Shown: positions 1 through 13,400 of the stretch, in pieces
Position numbering within the stretch: the stretch's first letter is position 1
How the letters are laid out: each line of letters starts with the position of its first letter
Source: Apostichopus japonicus
Taxonomy: Eukaryota; Echinodermata; Holothuroidea; Aspidochirotida; Stichopodidae
Direction of reading: 5' to 3'
NCBI RefSeq assembly: GCF_037975245.1
Contig: NC_092578.1
Span: 17,261,321-17,325,320, forward strand
Length of the DNA stretch: 64,000 nucleotides
Position numbers and translations under genes: made by a program
Notes under the pieces: generated by a model
Database searches by the model: none
What the model saw: only the letters and a program-made list of their open reading frames with translations
What the model was told of the DNA's origin: nothing

Positions 1-132
1 GTTATGTTATGTTGAATCGATAAATCAACATAGAAACATTTTTATAAGGACGGAGTTAGGAAGCAGTTCAGGGATTAATGGAACTGAGTCTCAAATTTCC
101 CGTCGACTAACTACTTACCTTAAGCAAATAAT

Positions 133-291
133 ATGGAGTCCAAAAGCATCAAGAAACATGAGGAAGTCTTTGGCTGTATCCTGTACTCCTACATGGGCAA
201 CCCGTTGCAGGATAAGTATTTGTACGTCCGCTGCATGTTAAAAATATGTAACCCTGAAATGTGTGTATCTTTATACAACGTTTTTTTTTAA
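133..291 (+). CDS. Short open frame of unknown status (possible isolated exon)
   Basis: A 52-residue frame starts at ATG 133 after an in-frame stop at 121 and ends at TAA 289-291. Its first 30 or so codons look coding, with mixed hydrophilic and aromatic residues beginning MESKSIKKHEEVFGCILYSY. A possible donor GTACGT follows the TT at about codon 30, so it could be a first exon of a gene that continues elsewhere. I do not recognise the protein and see no partner exon. It may be chance. Confidence 0.15.
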   Translation: MESKSIKKHEEVFGCILYSYMGNPLQDKYLYVRCMLKICNPEMCVSLYNVFF

Positions 292-1940
292 AGGGAACTT
301 TGTCATAACGAATCTATATTATAGTTTCCAAAAGGATTTTTAGGACTCCATTTTAAAGTCATTAATTTTTATGCTCATTTACTCAGCAATTCTATATCAA
401 AGCTTAATTGGTCAAACGGATAAACGATTTGTCAGTCATATAGAACTGAATGATTTTTTGTTTGGTCAAACCAAAATAAATAATATTAAAGTTATGGGAG
501 TGTTTAAGTTGTGGTTTAGTGGTCACGATAGTGTTTCTGTGTCACACGGACACATCCAACCGAGAGATTATAGACATGGACTTAAACCTTCAGCCGTTTT
601 ATTCTATAATGTGTTATTATACGTAAGCAGCAACAAAAATAAAATCAATTAATTAATTAAAACAATTTTAAAATGCTGAATTGAAGGAAACTGGTGTTCG
701 ACTGGGGAGAAAATGACGAAGCACCTTTATCAGCGAGTTAGCGGCGAATGTTCACTACAAGGAGTTGAGGTAAAACGAGGGTGCAGTTTATATAAACATG
801 ATTGCTTAAGGTGGCATACTCCTATATTAGCATCTATGTCAGGAAAAAGGGCCAAAAAGCAGCAGGACCCTAAACATCTTTTTTGACCTATTATCAATCA
901 GGATCTGTTTTTTTTTTGTGGTTTGGATGTTGAAGTGCATGAATGGAAGTACATGTGGTGCAAAAATTGGGTCAATTGAGGCATGTTTAAGCCATTTTCT
1001 GCATGGTCATGATAGGACAACTTGTCAGCTATCCAGTGATTGGTAACGTTTAGCCAGTGAGAACTTCTAACTAGACTAAGAGACCACATTACTTTTGTGA
1101 TTTAGTGTGTAAGTCAATGGGTATTAAATGGGTGTATGCTTACCTTAGTCAATGAAGTCTGTGTACCAACTTGAAGTTAAGACACAAGGACATACCGTAG
1201 AAGGTTAACTTGACGAGTACGAGTATGATGTATTCGAAATTTTCAGTTCCTCTGGAACCTTCCTCTGCTCAGCAAAGCCAAAAGAAATACTGTGTAAAAT
1301 TACACAACTAACCAGAATAGCAAGCATGGAACGGCATCGCCAACACAATGAACTATACAGACCAGTCAAACATATAAAACGCAACTAAAGAACTAAGTAG
1401 GGTTATACAGAGACGATAATGATTAAGTATACCGAGATCTCTCTGTTAAAATGCCTGTCAAATGTGAATAAGTCTTAAGGATCCACTTGAGTTGAGTATG
1501 ATTAACGTGCATTTGAGCTTATCAACATCAACGGAAGGTTTGGGAAGATTAAAATGTTTTGTAACTGGGAAAACCTGGGAATTTTGTCACGTATCGATTT
1601 TTATTTTCAAGTTATTGATGCGTAAGCGTAATTTGGAGCATGACATGGTTCACGAACATATATAGGCCATAATCACAGGATTCTTGATGTAAAAGAGAAA
1701 GAAACTGATTCGATCTCTGTCGGCTAGCTCCGACATCTGTAGAGACACTCTCCGAGAAAAAAAAATCCCCCGACATGCACCGACAAAATGTTTGGTGACC
1801 CCATTTTGGGTCGCGCCCCATATAGTTTGAGGACCATCGGTTGATGGGCCTAGAAATACAGACCTTAGCCAACATATTTATATTTACAGTCAAACACAAT
1901 ACATCAACTTTAAATAGTAAAACTGAAACATTGGTTCGAC

Positions 1941-2473
1941 CGTATGGAAAGCCATTTTAACATTTAATCGGGAATTTCAGATATCTTAAATTGTTTCTTA
2001 TTTTAGATATCTAAAATTCTTTTTCAGATATCTAAAACTAAATTCTAGATATCTTAAATTGAATTCGAGATATCTGAAATTTTATTTCAGATATCTGAAA
2101 TTGAATTCGAGATATCTAAAATAGATTTCGAGATATCTGAAATTCTAATTCAGATATCTGAAATTGAATTCGAGATATATGAAATTGAATTCGAGATATC
2201 TGAAATTGAATTCGAGATATCTGAAATTCTATTTCAGATATCTGAAATTGAATTCGAGATATCTGAAAATGAATTCGAGATATCTCGAATTCAATTTCAG
2301 ATATCTGAAATTCAATTGTGTTTCGAGATATCTGAAATTGATTTTAAGATATCTGCAATTATTTGTAGATATCTGAAATAAATTGGAGATATCTGTAATT
2401 TAATTTGAGATATCTGAAATTATTTCGAGATATCTGAAATTCCTTATTAAATGTTAAAACGGCTTTCCATACG
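1941..2473. mobile_element. Foldback (TIR) element filled with a GATATC/GAATTC minisatellite
   Basis: The ends are inverted repeats: 1941-1968 begins CGTATGGAAAGCC and matches the complement of 2446-2473 at 27 of 28 positions. Between them, about 1975-2450 is a tandem array with a period near 20 bp. Nearly every unit contains the palindrome GATATC and many contain GAATTC, in a pattern such as GAATTCGAGATATCTGAAAT. Units read almost the same on both strands. This is the structure of a non-autonomous DNA transposon (MITE) whose interior has become a minisatellite. No transposase is present, and no clear target-site duplication is seen. Confidence 0.75.
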
Positions 2474-2878
2474 ACCGACGGGACGCCTCAAAACTCTCAA
2501 TTACTTTGACAGATGTTTCAATAATATTATTTCTATTTCTATAGATTATTTATCTTTTGAAATCAAATGTAATCTCCCAACGATATAAACTTTTGTTGCC
2601 GAGGACGATGTATATAGGGCTTTCATAATGTCCGCATGCAAATATTGGACACATGAGTCATATTTCATAAAGTAGTCTATACGCACATAATATAGTCTTT
2701 GACACATGGTAACACTATATTCAAAGAAAAACGGTTTCGGCCAACCTTCGATAAATCCACCAGCTATAAAAATAATCAGGTAAAGCAACAAAATATACAC
2801 AGAATTTCCGACTTGCATTAAAACTTGTTCCTGTGACTCTTCTCGGAACTTTACGACACTGACGGTGACCAACAAGAG

Positions 2879-2896
2879 ATATATATATATATATAC
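2879..2896. repeat. Short TA microsatellite
   Basis: A run of alternating T and A of about nine dinucleotides. Confidence 0.85.
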
Positions 2897-3243
2897 TCAA
2901 CACAGCTATATATATTGTGGAGTAGTAAAAGGTTATATAGTGTGGCTGACTTTTAACGAAAAAATTCCACCATCATATCTCATTAAAAAAAACACTACAC
3001 TGTATACACGCTGCTTGAACAATGCCACTTACTTGACCTAGCATACGATACACAGGTCTAAATCCACCGGAATTCTGATTTTTCTTCGGGGGGGGGGGGT
3101 GGAAAGGGTGGGTGGGGATTGGAGGTAACCAACATATGTAGGAAGCGCAGAATAGCTGTCTTCTAGCTTGTGGTGCAAAGTGGTGTGATGTCGCCATTCG
3201 ACAAGCTATGAAATCTGCTGTATTAAAGGTTATCAACCATAGC

Positions 3244-3390
<147 letters not shown>

Positions 3391-3580
3391 TATACGTTGG
3401 TCATTAAAATGTTAAAGGTGGGGGCGCTCGTATACTTTTAGAAATAGGGGGCTTTGATTTCAGTGGTTTTGCGTGTCACCCTTTACTCACATGACTTTTC
3501 TGAGTGGTCACCTGATCGTAGCTGTACCTGGCTGTGAACGGTATCGTGTTGCAAGCTATGGCCGCGGGTGATGTGCGTTT

Positions 3581-3618
3581 GTTTACTCATGGAGGTGTTT
3601 TTACCTCCATGGTTTACT
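3581..3618. mobile_element. Micro-palindrome 1 with 7-bp direct repeats
   Basis: The core at 3588-3611 is CATGGAGGT, a 6-base T-rich spacer, then ACCTCCATG (24 bp, perfect arms). It is bracketed by GTTTACT at 3581-3587 and again at 3612-3618. Same design as 4961-5003, 42923-42963 and 44390-44429. Confidence 0.7.
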
Positions 3619-4960
3619 GTACGTTGGTCAGTGTTGTGGATATTCAAGTTGATAGGTAGTTAGCACAGTGTTTTCGTACGTATTTTGAATACAGCCAGTT
3701 TGCATTAACAAAGTATCGAGATTGTAATTTGACGCACGAAAGGTTGCTAAACATGGAGGCGTATTCCGGAGAAAGTAAAAGAACGTATCTGAACAAAAGA
3801 GATCATACATACGACAGGGGCAAGCACTTTTCCCAGACTTTCGTTAACAGGTCGTGCGACATTCACAATCCGTTGGATCTGCAGCTATTGATACATCTGC
3901 ATCTACAGATCAATTGATTCGTCCATTTTGTTCGATAGTAGCTATGACTGTGAAGCAGTCGCTTGGCCACCCTCTAATTCAAGGTGGGCAAGGTTGGGGA
4001 TGTTCGATCAAGGAGAAACATTCAGCTTTGTATTATTGTATATAGGCCTACAAGCAGTAAAGGACGGCGAAGCCGTCAATCTACACGATTTAACAAGCCG
4101 GAATAGTTGCGGATTAACAGCGGGTACAAATGTCTTTATCGGTTTATTTATACTTGTGTTTATTTCCGTTGGCAAGGGGGATATGATATTGAACGTGGGG
4201 AGGGTGCGTGTGGGGGTGGGGGCGGAGGAGGGTCCCCTTTGTAGTGTCGAAACGATGCTACATTTTACGTCTATCTTCGTGTATCACATGTATATAAAAA
4301 AAAAACTATCGACATAATCAATCAGTCTCTCACCTCCTCTCATGCACTGATGTATTTCCTTCCCTCTGTTTTCCCTGTATTTTTTAATTTGCCGACTCCC
4401 CCCCCCCCCCCCATCCCCCCAAAAATATATGTTCACAAGGTTGACAATTCTATAGTCCCAAGCTAAACAAGCTATAGAACTAAAATGCATATATAAAATA
4501 AAAAAAATACAGACTGTGTCTATAATTCATACCTAAATTGAATGAAATACCAATTGTTCACAAATGACGGACTTGACCATACGTTTGATACCCAATGTTG
4601 TAATCACTTCAGAAAAAATTTTCACTTTGTATTTGCGTTTTTAGTTTTGTGACACGAGTCAGTGTGTATCGGACTTATATTCACTATTAGTTTCTTGAGC
4701 TGTAACAAAATGTCGACTCGCGACTTCGGTTACAATATTTCAAATACTTTACTCAGGTTAGTACAAGACTGGCGCATCTGTAAAAGTTTGAAATACACTG
4801 GTTTTTACAGTAAAATAGCATTAGGTTACTGTACTTCTATAGGCTAAACTTTTGATATTCGATAAAGCATGCACAGCTTTCCTAATGGGTGAATCAACTA
4901 CGAAACCAGGGCACCCAAACCGGTCGGACTTCGACTGCTCACCATGTAGGCATAAAAATA

Positions 4961-5003
4961 GTCAAACCAGGGAGCTGCTAGAGTAGCAGCTCCCTGGTCA
5001 AAC
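4961..5003. mobile_element. Micro-palindrome 2 with 7-bp direct repeats
   Basis: The core at 4968-4996 is CAGGGAGCTGCTA, spacer GAG, then the perfect complement (29 bp). GTCAAAC lies at both 4961-4967 and 4997-5003. It could form a 13-bp hairpin. Confidence 0.75.
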
Positions 5004-7845
5004 TACAGCCTACGCCTGATGCAAAACTCGACCATAACTGTACAGCCCACTAGTCTTGAACAGTTCTGAACGTATAAACAAACTACTGCAGAGTTTTGTA
5101 TCACACAACACACACGAAAACTCGGTGTAATAATTTACCGCATACTACTGACACTGCCATAGACAAGAAACTATGCAGGAATTTCGTCAAGGCCACCGCT
5201 TCAGGTAGCCAAACCCGTTTATTGCTTATTAGCCGTAAATACGGGATTGCTAAGAAATTACGAGACAACAGCGACGAACCGGTAGAGGGTAGTATTTATG
5301 TCATTTTTGAATCGGGTGGTGTGAAGGACACAAATTTACGAGGAATTTACGAGCGAGCCCACCTTTAAATACCTGCGGATTTGTGTAGCTTTTCGAACAT
5401 ATGGGAAAAAATACATGAAAATTATGGAACGCCGCATCGTTGTTATTCTAAGATAGCTGTCAATTTGCAAACATAACACGTGGAACAAATCCTGCCCTAT
5501 ATACGTGACGAAGCCGAGGACCCCACAGGGATGAACTGAATGGTGTACACTGCAGGAAACACGGTGCTGTGCAGACAAATCAGTCAATGGTTATAACAGC
5601 GTGTTATTGTCAAGAATCTTATATAGTTTACTGTGTTACTTTACCTATTTATATTGAAACATCCACTGATGACGTCACCAGAAACTCGGTCAAAGAGTAG
5701 GGGGGTTATACCGATATTTAATTAGTACCTACATTATTTTTAATATCGAAAATGAGTCTAAAAATGATATCGATAAAAGTACACCGTTTTCAAGGTCAGA
5801 ACTCAGTTGAGGCGGAATGTATTCATTCTAATTTCTGACTATTACTACTGTTCAGAAACGTCATTCTTAATCTTGTTCCAGGAAGATTAATTTGTAACTT
5901 AACACTAATTTTTTAATCTGCACAGCGGGGAAAGCTGCGATAACATAAATCCAAGATGCATGACGTCAATTGTGTTTGTGTTAGGGAAGCAACTGAAACA
6001 ATTTTACATTAAGGAGGTGTCGGACATGGAACCCTTTTATCCAAGCTACATATACAGAACGCCGGGTAGGTAGGGAGATGTATTTCCTAGATCCATATTA
6101 TTTGGGACCCTAACTAATTAATCTCCACCCCAACCCCACTACAATCTTTGATATCTCCCAAAAGCTACCGTAGGTCTCCTGGAACTTCAAATAGCCTATA
6201 TATGAATGTTGTCACAACATTTTACGTGGATATTTTAAGGACATTTCTGAAAGTTCAAACTCACTTATATCAGTCCTGGTCTATGGTGTAACGCCAGGAG
6301 GTTGAGAGGGGCGAGAGCCAGGACTCCCCGGAGCCTTGGGGCCATCGAACTAACAAAAGCGTAATACACAAACAATAGGCCTACACACAGTACATTGACG
6401 GGTTGAATAACATCAAGATGTTGGAACCGATTCTCATTGCGCTAGAACGGTCTCGCAATAGGAGCTTATTTATTCCTTGGTCCCCGGGCCACCAGGTCAA
6501 TTTTACACCGCTGACCCGAGTTGTATTACTACATTTTACTTATATCACTGTAGTCATTAGAGGCACATCAATGGAAGTGGCTGGACTACCTATTCTAGCA
6601 CAAATATCATTAGACATCAAACTATGGGTCCGAACTGGGGAGATCCTTCTTTCATCATCAAATTCCAAATGAAAGACAAAGTTAGTATATTTTCAGTAGT
6701 AAATATCTTGAAAACAGGAAAAGCTATAGAGTAACATGAACGCTACACAGTTAAAGATGTAACAAAAACACACACAAAACTATATCTAAAACACCGAACT
6801 ATAGATATTAGGAACCGACCGTTAAATGTATGGTAATTATTTTCAGGTCCGATCTGGACGAGAGGGGTGTCAGAGGGGATACAGCTTCGGGGTCAATCGG
6901 GGGTCCGGTGAAATATCGAGGCAGTCCAGAAAACATGAAGAAAAGAAAGGCATAGCTTCATTTTCACAACATCCGTATCAAGAACATTTGAAAAGTGCAA
7001 AATGAGGGTCCGGTGACATATTTGTTTCGTTCTGGACGGAAAGAAGCTGTAGTAACACTCATTGTTAACCAACCAGTTCATCTTTAAAAATGACAATATT
7101 CCTTTTTCGTCTCAAACTTTCTCACCTCAATATTAGGCCTACTGATACCACTAAAATTTTGGAATAGCAATCCTGATAATTTAAAACTCCCTTTTAGTAA
7201 ATTCATCTTTAAGAATATGATAACATGTTACTTAATTTTTCATATATGCTCGCGATTAATGATTTCATATAAGGTACACACCTCGTTGTGTTTGTGTTCA
7301 TCTATTCTTGTTGCTTTGTTTTGTATGGTTTTGTTTTGATAAATTATACTTTACGTAATTCTTGTATGCGATGAGGCCCTACGTTTACAAGCTTTGTCTA
7401 GCTTTCTGTGGGTTCCTCTAAAGCTCGTATACTTAGTTATTTGTATTTGATCACAAATTTGTCACAACGAAAAATGAGTTTATATAAATGTTACAAAAAC
7501 GAAAAGTGCCAGTGGTCCGAGTCCCAGATAAATCAACCTGTTTTTGTTTTATTTAAGTACCTATATGGTTGATTGAATGAAGAATATTTTACGAAACAAA
7601 TCCCTTCCTTACTCCATGAATGATGATCACAGTAGACGTAGTTGTGTGATGCTAGTAATTCAGATCTTTTTTTGCAAAAGCTTTACTTTCTTATTACAGG
7701 ATAAACTTCTCCTTGAGTTGTCCTTGAAATGTACGTGTTAAAATAAGAATGTTTGCATAGCTGGAAATTTTCTGTTGTTTTATAATCTAATCAAAATGCA
7801 ACTTTTTATACGAAATATCATCCGCTGTTGTGAATAAATTATTTG

Positions 7846-7851
<6 letters not shown>

Positions 7852-7934
<83 letters not shown>
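7852..7934. repeat. TA microsatellite
   Basis: About 80 bases of TA dinucleotides with single interruptions (TAGA, TGTA). A second shorter run lies at about 8013-8036. Confidence 0.9.
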
Positions 7935-7975
7935 GGCATGGGTTCGAATCCCGGTGGAGACTGGTAGTTTTTTCA
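7935..7975 (+). repeat. tRNA-like fragment (SINE remnant) with B box
   Basis: The sequence GGTTCGAATCCC just after the TA run matches the RNA polymerase III B-box consensus (T-arm of a tRNA). No complete tRNA cloverleaf is present, so this is most likely a truncated tRNA-derived SINE joined to the microsatellite. Confidence 0.45.
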
Positions 7976-8364
7976 CTGTTCTGGACTTTTACAACTCATT
8001 ACGATTGCAATTATATATATATATATATAGATATATAATATAATATGTACTATATATTTCGGCTCATATCACCTTAATCACAGTAGGCCTATTCACTCTT
8101 GTTAGGACAGATAAACTCACAAAGTATATCATCTTTGAAAAATTCATATCTTCTTCCTACAAAACTACTACGAGGATGTGGTTTTCACATAAAGTTGCAT
8201 ATAATTTCAGTTTTGTGATCAACTTCAGCACACATGTGTATATCTCTTTGAGCGGGAAGGTACACTTAAACGAAAATGTGACGTCATAATGTGAGTCAAC
8301 GTTTTTGTCATGTCACTGTCTTTGATATATTGTTTAAAGCAAGTTATCAGGTTTTGATTCCAAG

Positions 8365-8506
8365 TAAAGGAGTAAGGGATTGGAAAAGTTATTGGTAGGG
8401 TGTACAAGGAGGGGTACAAGAATGAGTATAGAATAGAGGATCAAGGAAAAGTAGGGGAATGAGGAGAGGGGTATGGAAATGAGGGGGAAGGGAACGAGTA
8501 GAGGAC
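8365..8506 (+). repeat. Purine-rich stretch
   Basis: The plus strand is strongly enriched in G and A (motifs such as GGAGAGGGG, GAGGGGGAAGGG) with few pyrimidines. It is low-complexity sequence with no coding signal. A second stretch like it lies at about 45965-46085. Confidence 0.5.
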
Positions 8507-9280
8507 CATGACCCCTTTCATGGTTTTCATCTTATTTCTAAACAGACTTGTACAAAAAGAACGACACCCTCTATACAACCAAAATTACAAATCAAATGAT
8601 CAAAAACTAAAATATACAACAGGAATTCAATGTTTCCAGAGTTTATAATATTATCTATTCGTTATTTTATTATCCGCAATAAATACCCTGTGCTAATATT
8701 TGATTGTATCATAACCCGTAATGTGAATATTTCATTCAAAGTTCATCACACAACCATTTCTTAATCAGGCTGTATTTATGCCCAGAGTGAAAGCTTCATC
8801 AATCGATAATACTTTGAGTGCAGTCGTCTTTAATTTAAAACCGACGTTTTGTATTCTTGTTGACCTTTTTGAAACCTTCATGAAACCTTCATGAAACCTT
8901 CCTAAAAATAATCATTACCTGTTGAGATTTCAAACAACAAGGGGAGCGGGGGAGGAGAGGACTATAAGAGTCTGGAAAGAGAGAATGGAAAACCTATCCA
9001 GCTGCTTATTTGAAATAATATATATTTATTTAAAATTTTCATCCTTAAACTTCATCCTCACAACATTCAACTCTACATTAGAATCCAATTTACCTTACCC
9101 CCCTCCACTCCCCATCCCCCAAAACAAAAATATGAAGATTTTGGTAACATATATTCACCTCAAATTGCAAGAAAATAAATTTAAAAAATATTATAACGTA
9201 TGAAAAATTAAAGCTACAATGCGAAAACTATGATTAAGAAGCATGATAGTGATTTATGAACAATGTGAGATGTATTTATG

Positions 9281-9507
9281 TTAAAAGAAAAGTCCAGGTC
9301 AAAATTTCGTTTTTATATGTTAAAGAGGAACATAAGCTAAACATTATTTGTCAGTGTGCAACTATGACATCACACCTGCTTGCTTCAAGTTCACTTTTGG
9401 TAGAATATCAGGTTCATAGGAATTGAATGCAAATTTCACCAGAATGCTTAGATTGTGTTCCTCTGTAACATATCAAAACTGAATTTTGACCTGGACTATT
9501 CTTTTAA
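9281..9507. mobile_element. Palindromic MITE-like element, family F, copy 1
   Basis: The ends are inverted repeats of about 26 bp: TTAAAAGAAAAGTCCAGGTC at the left matches the complement of the right end with one mismatch. Further in, a segment containing GAGGAACATAAGCT is echoed in inverse as well. No open frame is present. Parts of the same family recur at about 39690-40112. Confidence 0.65.
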
Positions 9508-9931
9508 GTGCATTAAAAGGACAAACCTTAATGAGAAGGGCATCCCAGCTAAACCCTCCCCTTCCCTCCCCCACCTCCATCTAATAGGATAAATTAAAAC
9601 TAATTATTGCAATATAGCAAACACAAATATACATCAGAGAATACAATAGCAACTTTATCCAAACCTTTTCAGATACTTGTTCTTACTGCTCATAAACCCC
9701 CAGCATATTTTACTCAAAGATCCAAATATTTTTTCTTACTCTGCCAAAAATATTTGACGTGCATTCATGTTTCGACTTTTCAGGCTAATCTCTGTTAGTG
9801 AAATTGAGACTGTAACCATGGGAACATGTAGTGATTAAATACATCAAGTGACCCACCCATTCACGACTCCCTTCAATTCAGGTATCATTTTTTTCACTAC
9901 TTTTTCCGCCCTCTTTTTGTTGCTTTTTACT

Positions 9932-9970
9932 TCTGATCAAGAAGATCCTGCTAGGATGGAAACGTCAGGC
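9932..9970 (+). ncRNA. Possible decayed hammerhead-ribozyme-like motif
   Basis: The stretch reads CTGATCA, then a hairpin-capable GATCC-loop-GGAT, then GGAAACGTC. This resembles the core order of hammerhead ribozymes (CUGAUGA, stem II, GAAA, then a GUC cleavage triplet), which are known in Penelope-like elements and retrozymes. Two core positions differ (CTGATCA for CTGATGA; TGGAAAC for TCGAAAC), and I see no convincing stem I. At best it is a relic of a retroelement. Confidence 0.2.
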
Positions 9971-10316
9971 CTTCTAACTTTGATATATTTTCCACCTACA
10001 CAGGCTTTTCACAGTAGATGAGCAGTCGGCTAGGATATTTTTTGTTCTCTTCAATTTCGATGTGTTTATTTAGATTTTGACAATGGTACCAATCACATAC
10101 TAGTAGTTTTATTAATTTTAAAGTTTCTTGAAAAAACAAATTCCTCGTCCGATTTTAAGTTCCAAAGATTCCATGTCACACTATGGAAAATAAATTATGA
10201 CATTGGTTCCAAAAACTATGCTTGTTTGTCATTATTTCATGACCCCCCCACCCCCCCCAAAAAAATTGTTTTAATAGTTTGCTTTGCTGCAATGACAATC
10301 GATCTTCTATTCTTTG

Positions 10317-10322
10317 TTTATT
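10317..10322 (-). terminator. Candidate polyadenylation signal for RETSAT
   Basis: TTTATT on the plus strand is AATAAA on the minus strand, about 130 bases past the RETSAT stop codon. Confidence 0.4.
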
Positions 10323-10451
10323 ATTTTTATAACTTCTCATCATTTCAAGACAAAGATATTAATTATTACTTTGCTGTAATCGCAATTATTCAAATTTATC
10401 TTCTTTTGCATTAAATTACCATATTTTGCATATTAATGGTGAAAGCCCTAG

Positions 10452-13400
10452 TTAATTACTCTTGGTCTTGTTCTGCTTCTTGAGCCGTTTCTTCAGACTG
10501 ATGGCGTCGAATACAACGTTCCTGTTGAGGGTGTGGCAGGATGCAAACAGAGCCCCATACAGACCCCCGGAGAATCCACAAGTCAACACATCTTGGCCTG
10601 TGAATTCAAAACCACAAATTTTCTGAATAATTTCTGATCAGTGAAAAACAAAACTCTCCAGCAAACTTGTGAGACATGTACAGAATTTTCTCCGATTTAA
10701 AGCAACTGGTGGTTCTTGCAATGCACCCAATTGGGACAATTTTTTTCTATACTGTAGTGTCATGTCCCGCTTCAGAGCACTTGTATTGTCAGTATGAGCA
10801 GTATGAATATATCATGTTTCTATCAGATCAAGGTTAGGAACTGTTTGTACTGTCAATACCAGTGCTTTGAAGCATGATATTGGAGTACAGTTTAGACAGG
10901 TATTAGCATTAGGAAACTGTCCCAACTGGCTGTGCAATGTCATACCGTCATGCATAATCATGAGGGAACTAAAAATAGTATTTTGAGGTTTTCTACATTT
11001 TTAAATAGCATCACAAAAAAATGCGTTTCGTTGTCAAATTTAATATGACCCGAAGTGAGGTAGGAGATTTTCAGCTTTACTCTGAATCGATGGTTCTGTT
11101 TGAACTGAGTTTACCTGAGTATTACTGAAGAAAGAAAAACAAGTTAGGTTACCAATTGAGCAAACTCCAACCTCTTTCCTGGATTTTGTCACCAGAGGAA
11201 GGTTATTTTAAACGAGCAGTTACCTTTTCTGTTTGGTTCCGAAACTTTTGTTGGGGTATTGATATTGGGGTATTGATATATAATGTTCAGCGATAAAGTC
11301 TTGGTTTTCCCCTTTTTTCCTTCCAGAATTAAAAAAACCTAAATTCTCTTTCTTATCAAATCTGTCTCTTTTTTCTTTATATCACAGACTTCTTAAAATT
11401 ATGCATTCTTAAAACTGATTTCGACAGTGACTGACAAGCAATCCCTCTCCTTTTCTAACGGCGGTGACATTGACGCGATGTAGCCTTCAGAAATCCGCCG
11501 TGACTGACTGGAGAGGAAATGTGTTCAGATATAACCATAGAGACAGATCTAGCGAGACATAGAAATCAAGAGAAGTTTCTATTTCAAGGCCGAGCCTAGC
11601 TCAAGGACGACAGACAACTGAGAAAAGTGTTAGCCTACTTCATTGCCAAATGTTACATGTCTTTCCGGCAACACGGATGCATGGGTATGTGAGTCTGTGT
11701 GTGCGTCTGTGTGTGCGTCATACTCTACAGCCAACGAAGGTACAGCCCAGAGGTTACGGCACAGAAGGAGTAGGAACGTAAGAAGGACACTCTAGTTTGA
11801 GGTCGTGGTTTAAAAACTTGTGATTTCTTGGCTACTTTTCTTCTCCAAAGGATTGTGATCTTATTTTCAAGCATTCATTTGTCATTTTTGGGCTTTTTGT
11901 TTCTCTAAGTAGCTTGCAACAGTAACGGGCACAATAGTGCCCCTCCTCTCAAACTTGACCAAGTTTGTTCTTTTCAAGGTGTGGAGGTTGGTGGGAAGAA
12001 GTGGGGGGAGGTGGAGGGGAAGAGAAAAGTTGTAACCACTCACATCATTCCATGGTGAGGTCAAGGCCTTACCAGTGTTTTCCTGACATTGACTCCAGTC
12101 ACGGTCATATCTCCTTAGCAAAAAAATACTTCATCATTTACAAATCAGTGGATCAAGTTATGACCCCATTACAATACAGGACGGGAGAAGTATATCCATT
12201 TTACTATGGCAACCTTACAATCGTACCCCCCACCCAGCCCCCCCTCACCCCCCATCTTCTGGATGCCCTTAAGTCTTACCGGTCAGGTAAAGGTTTGGCA
12301 CGGCGGTCTGTGGATGGAGCGCTACCGATGCCTCTGCCGAGAACCTCTCCTTGTTGTGGTCAAGCCCGTACATCTCACCCTTGTCGGCGCGGATGTAGTA
12401 ACAGTTGGTCAACGGGCTGCCCGAATCAAAATATTCCACCTGCGATATAAACAGAGAGACTTTATTACTTCTCTTGCTTATTATCATACAGCAGAAAGAT
12501 TGCCTGGTCAAATCAGTAGATCAAAATCATAATAATATCATAATTTATATCACACTCATCATCTACGGAGACTGACGGACAAATACTGCCGGAGCAAAAC
12601 TCGATGACCGACACACAAAACATAAAAATAATATGACACAATGCAACAAATTATCCCTCTAGAGACAACCCTGTGACTCTGTGCAAGATTCTCCCCATAA
12701 TGACACTCTTTCCATGCAAACTTCAAAAAACACATGTCTGTGTATGACTCGCTAAATGTTTGACCTTCAAAATGTTTATTTTACCGCCTACCTCAATATC
12801 GTTTTGCTTTGGAGAGAAATTTGTTATTTCCTGGTTTAAACCTGCCTCAATGTCTGGGAATAATTCCCAGGGCAGAACCTTCCTGAAGGTTCTCGTCTAT
12901 GTTCACCGACTTTTGGTAAGCTATAATCCGGAGGGATTAATGATGACTCAGAGAAGGACAACAAAGTGCCCCCCCCCCCCAAAAAAAAATTGCTAAATAT
13001 GCTAACATTGCAACCAACTTTAAAAAACTAAACACACTTGTGTTTTTCCTTTTTTAGTTATATTTTTGACAGTTCTGTAATATCTACTCAAACTTCTACC
13101 AAGCAAAGTAAAATACCTTCCAAGGAAGCAGGTGCAGGTTAACTTAACTACAAGACAGATTACCTTGTCCACGGGAAGCAGGTGTAAAACAAGTTAAGTT
13201 ACGAGACAGATTACCTCGTCCACGGGAAGCAGGTGTAAAACAAGTTAAGCTACGAGACAGATTACCTTGTCCACAGGAAGCAAGTGTAAAAACTAGTTAA
13301 GTTACGAGACAGATAACATTGTCCACGGGATGCAAGTGTAAAAGCTAGTAAAGTTACGAGACTGATTACCTTGTCCATTGAAAGCAGGTGTAAAAGCAAG

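Noticed and set aside
2164-2376. Reading frame with repeated NSRYLKL
   Set aside because: It lies entirely within the GATATC minisatellite; any frame through it is open because the repeat lacks stops.
3928-4317. 129-codon plus-strand frame as a gene
   Set aside because: Low-complexity Gly/Val tail from G-rich sequence, no recognisable domain.
5096-5368. 90-codon plus-strand frame as a gene
   Set aside because: No similarity to known proteins and no splice or initiation context; its length is within chance for this composition.
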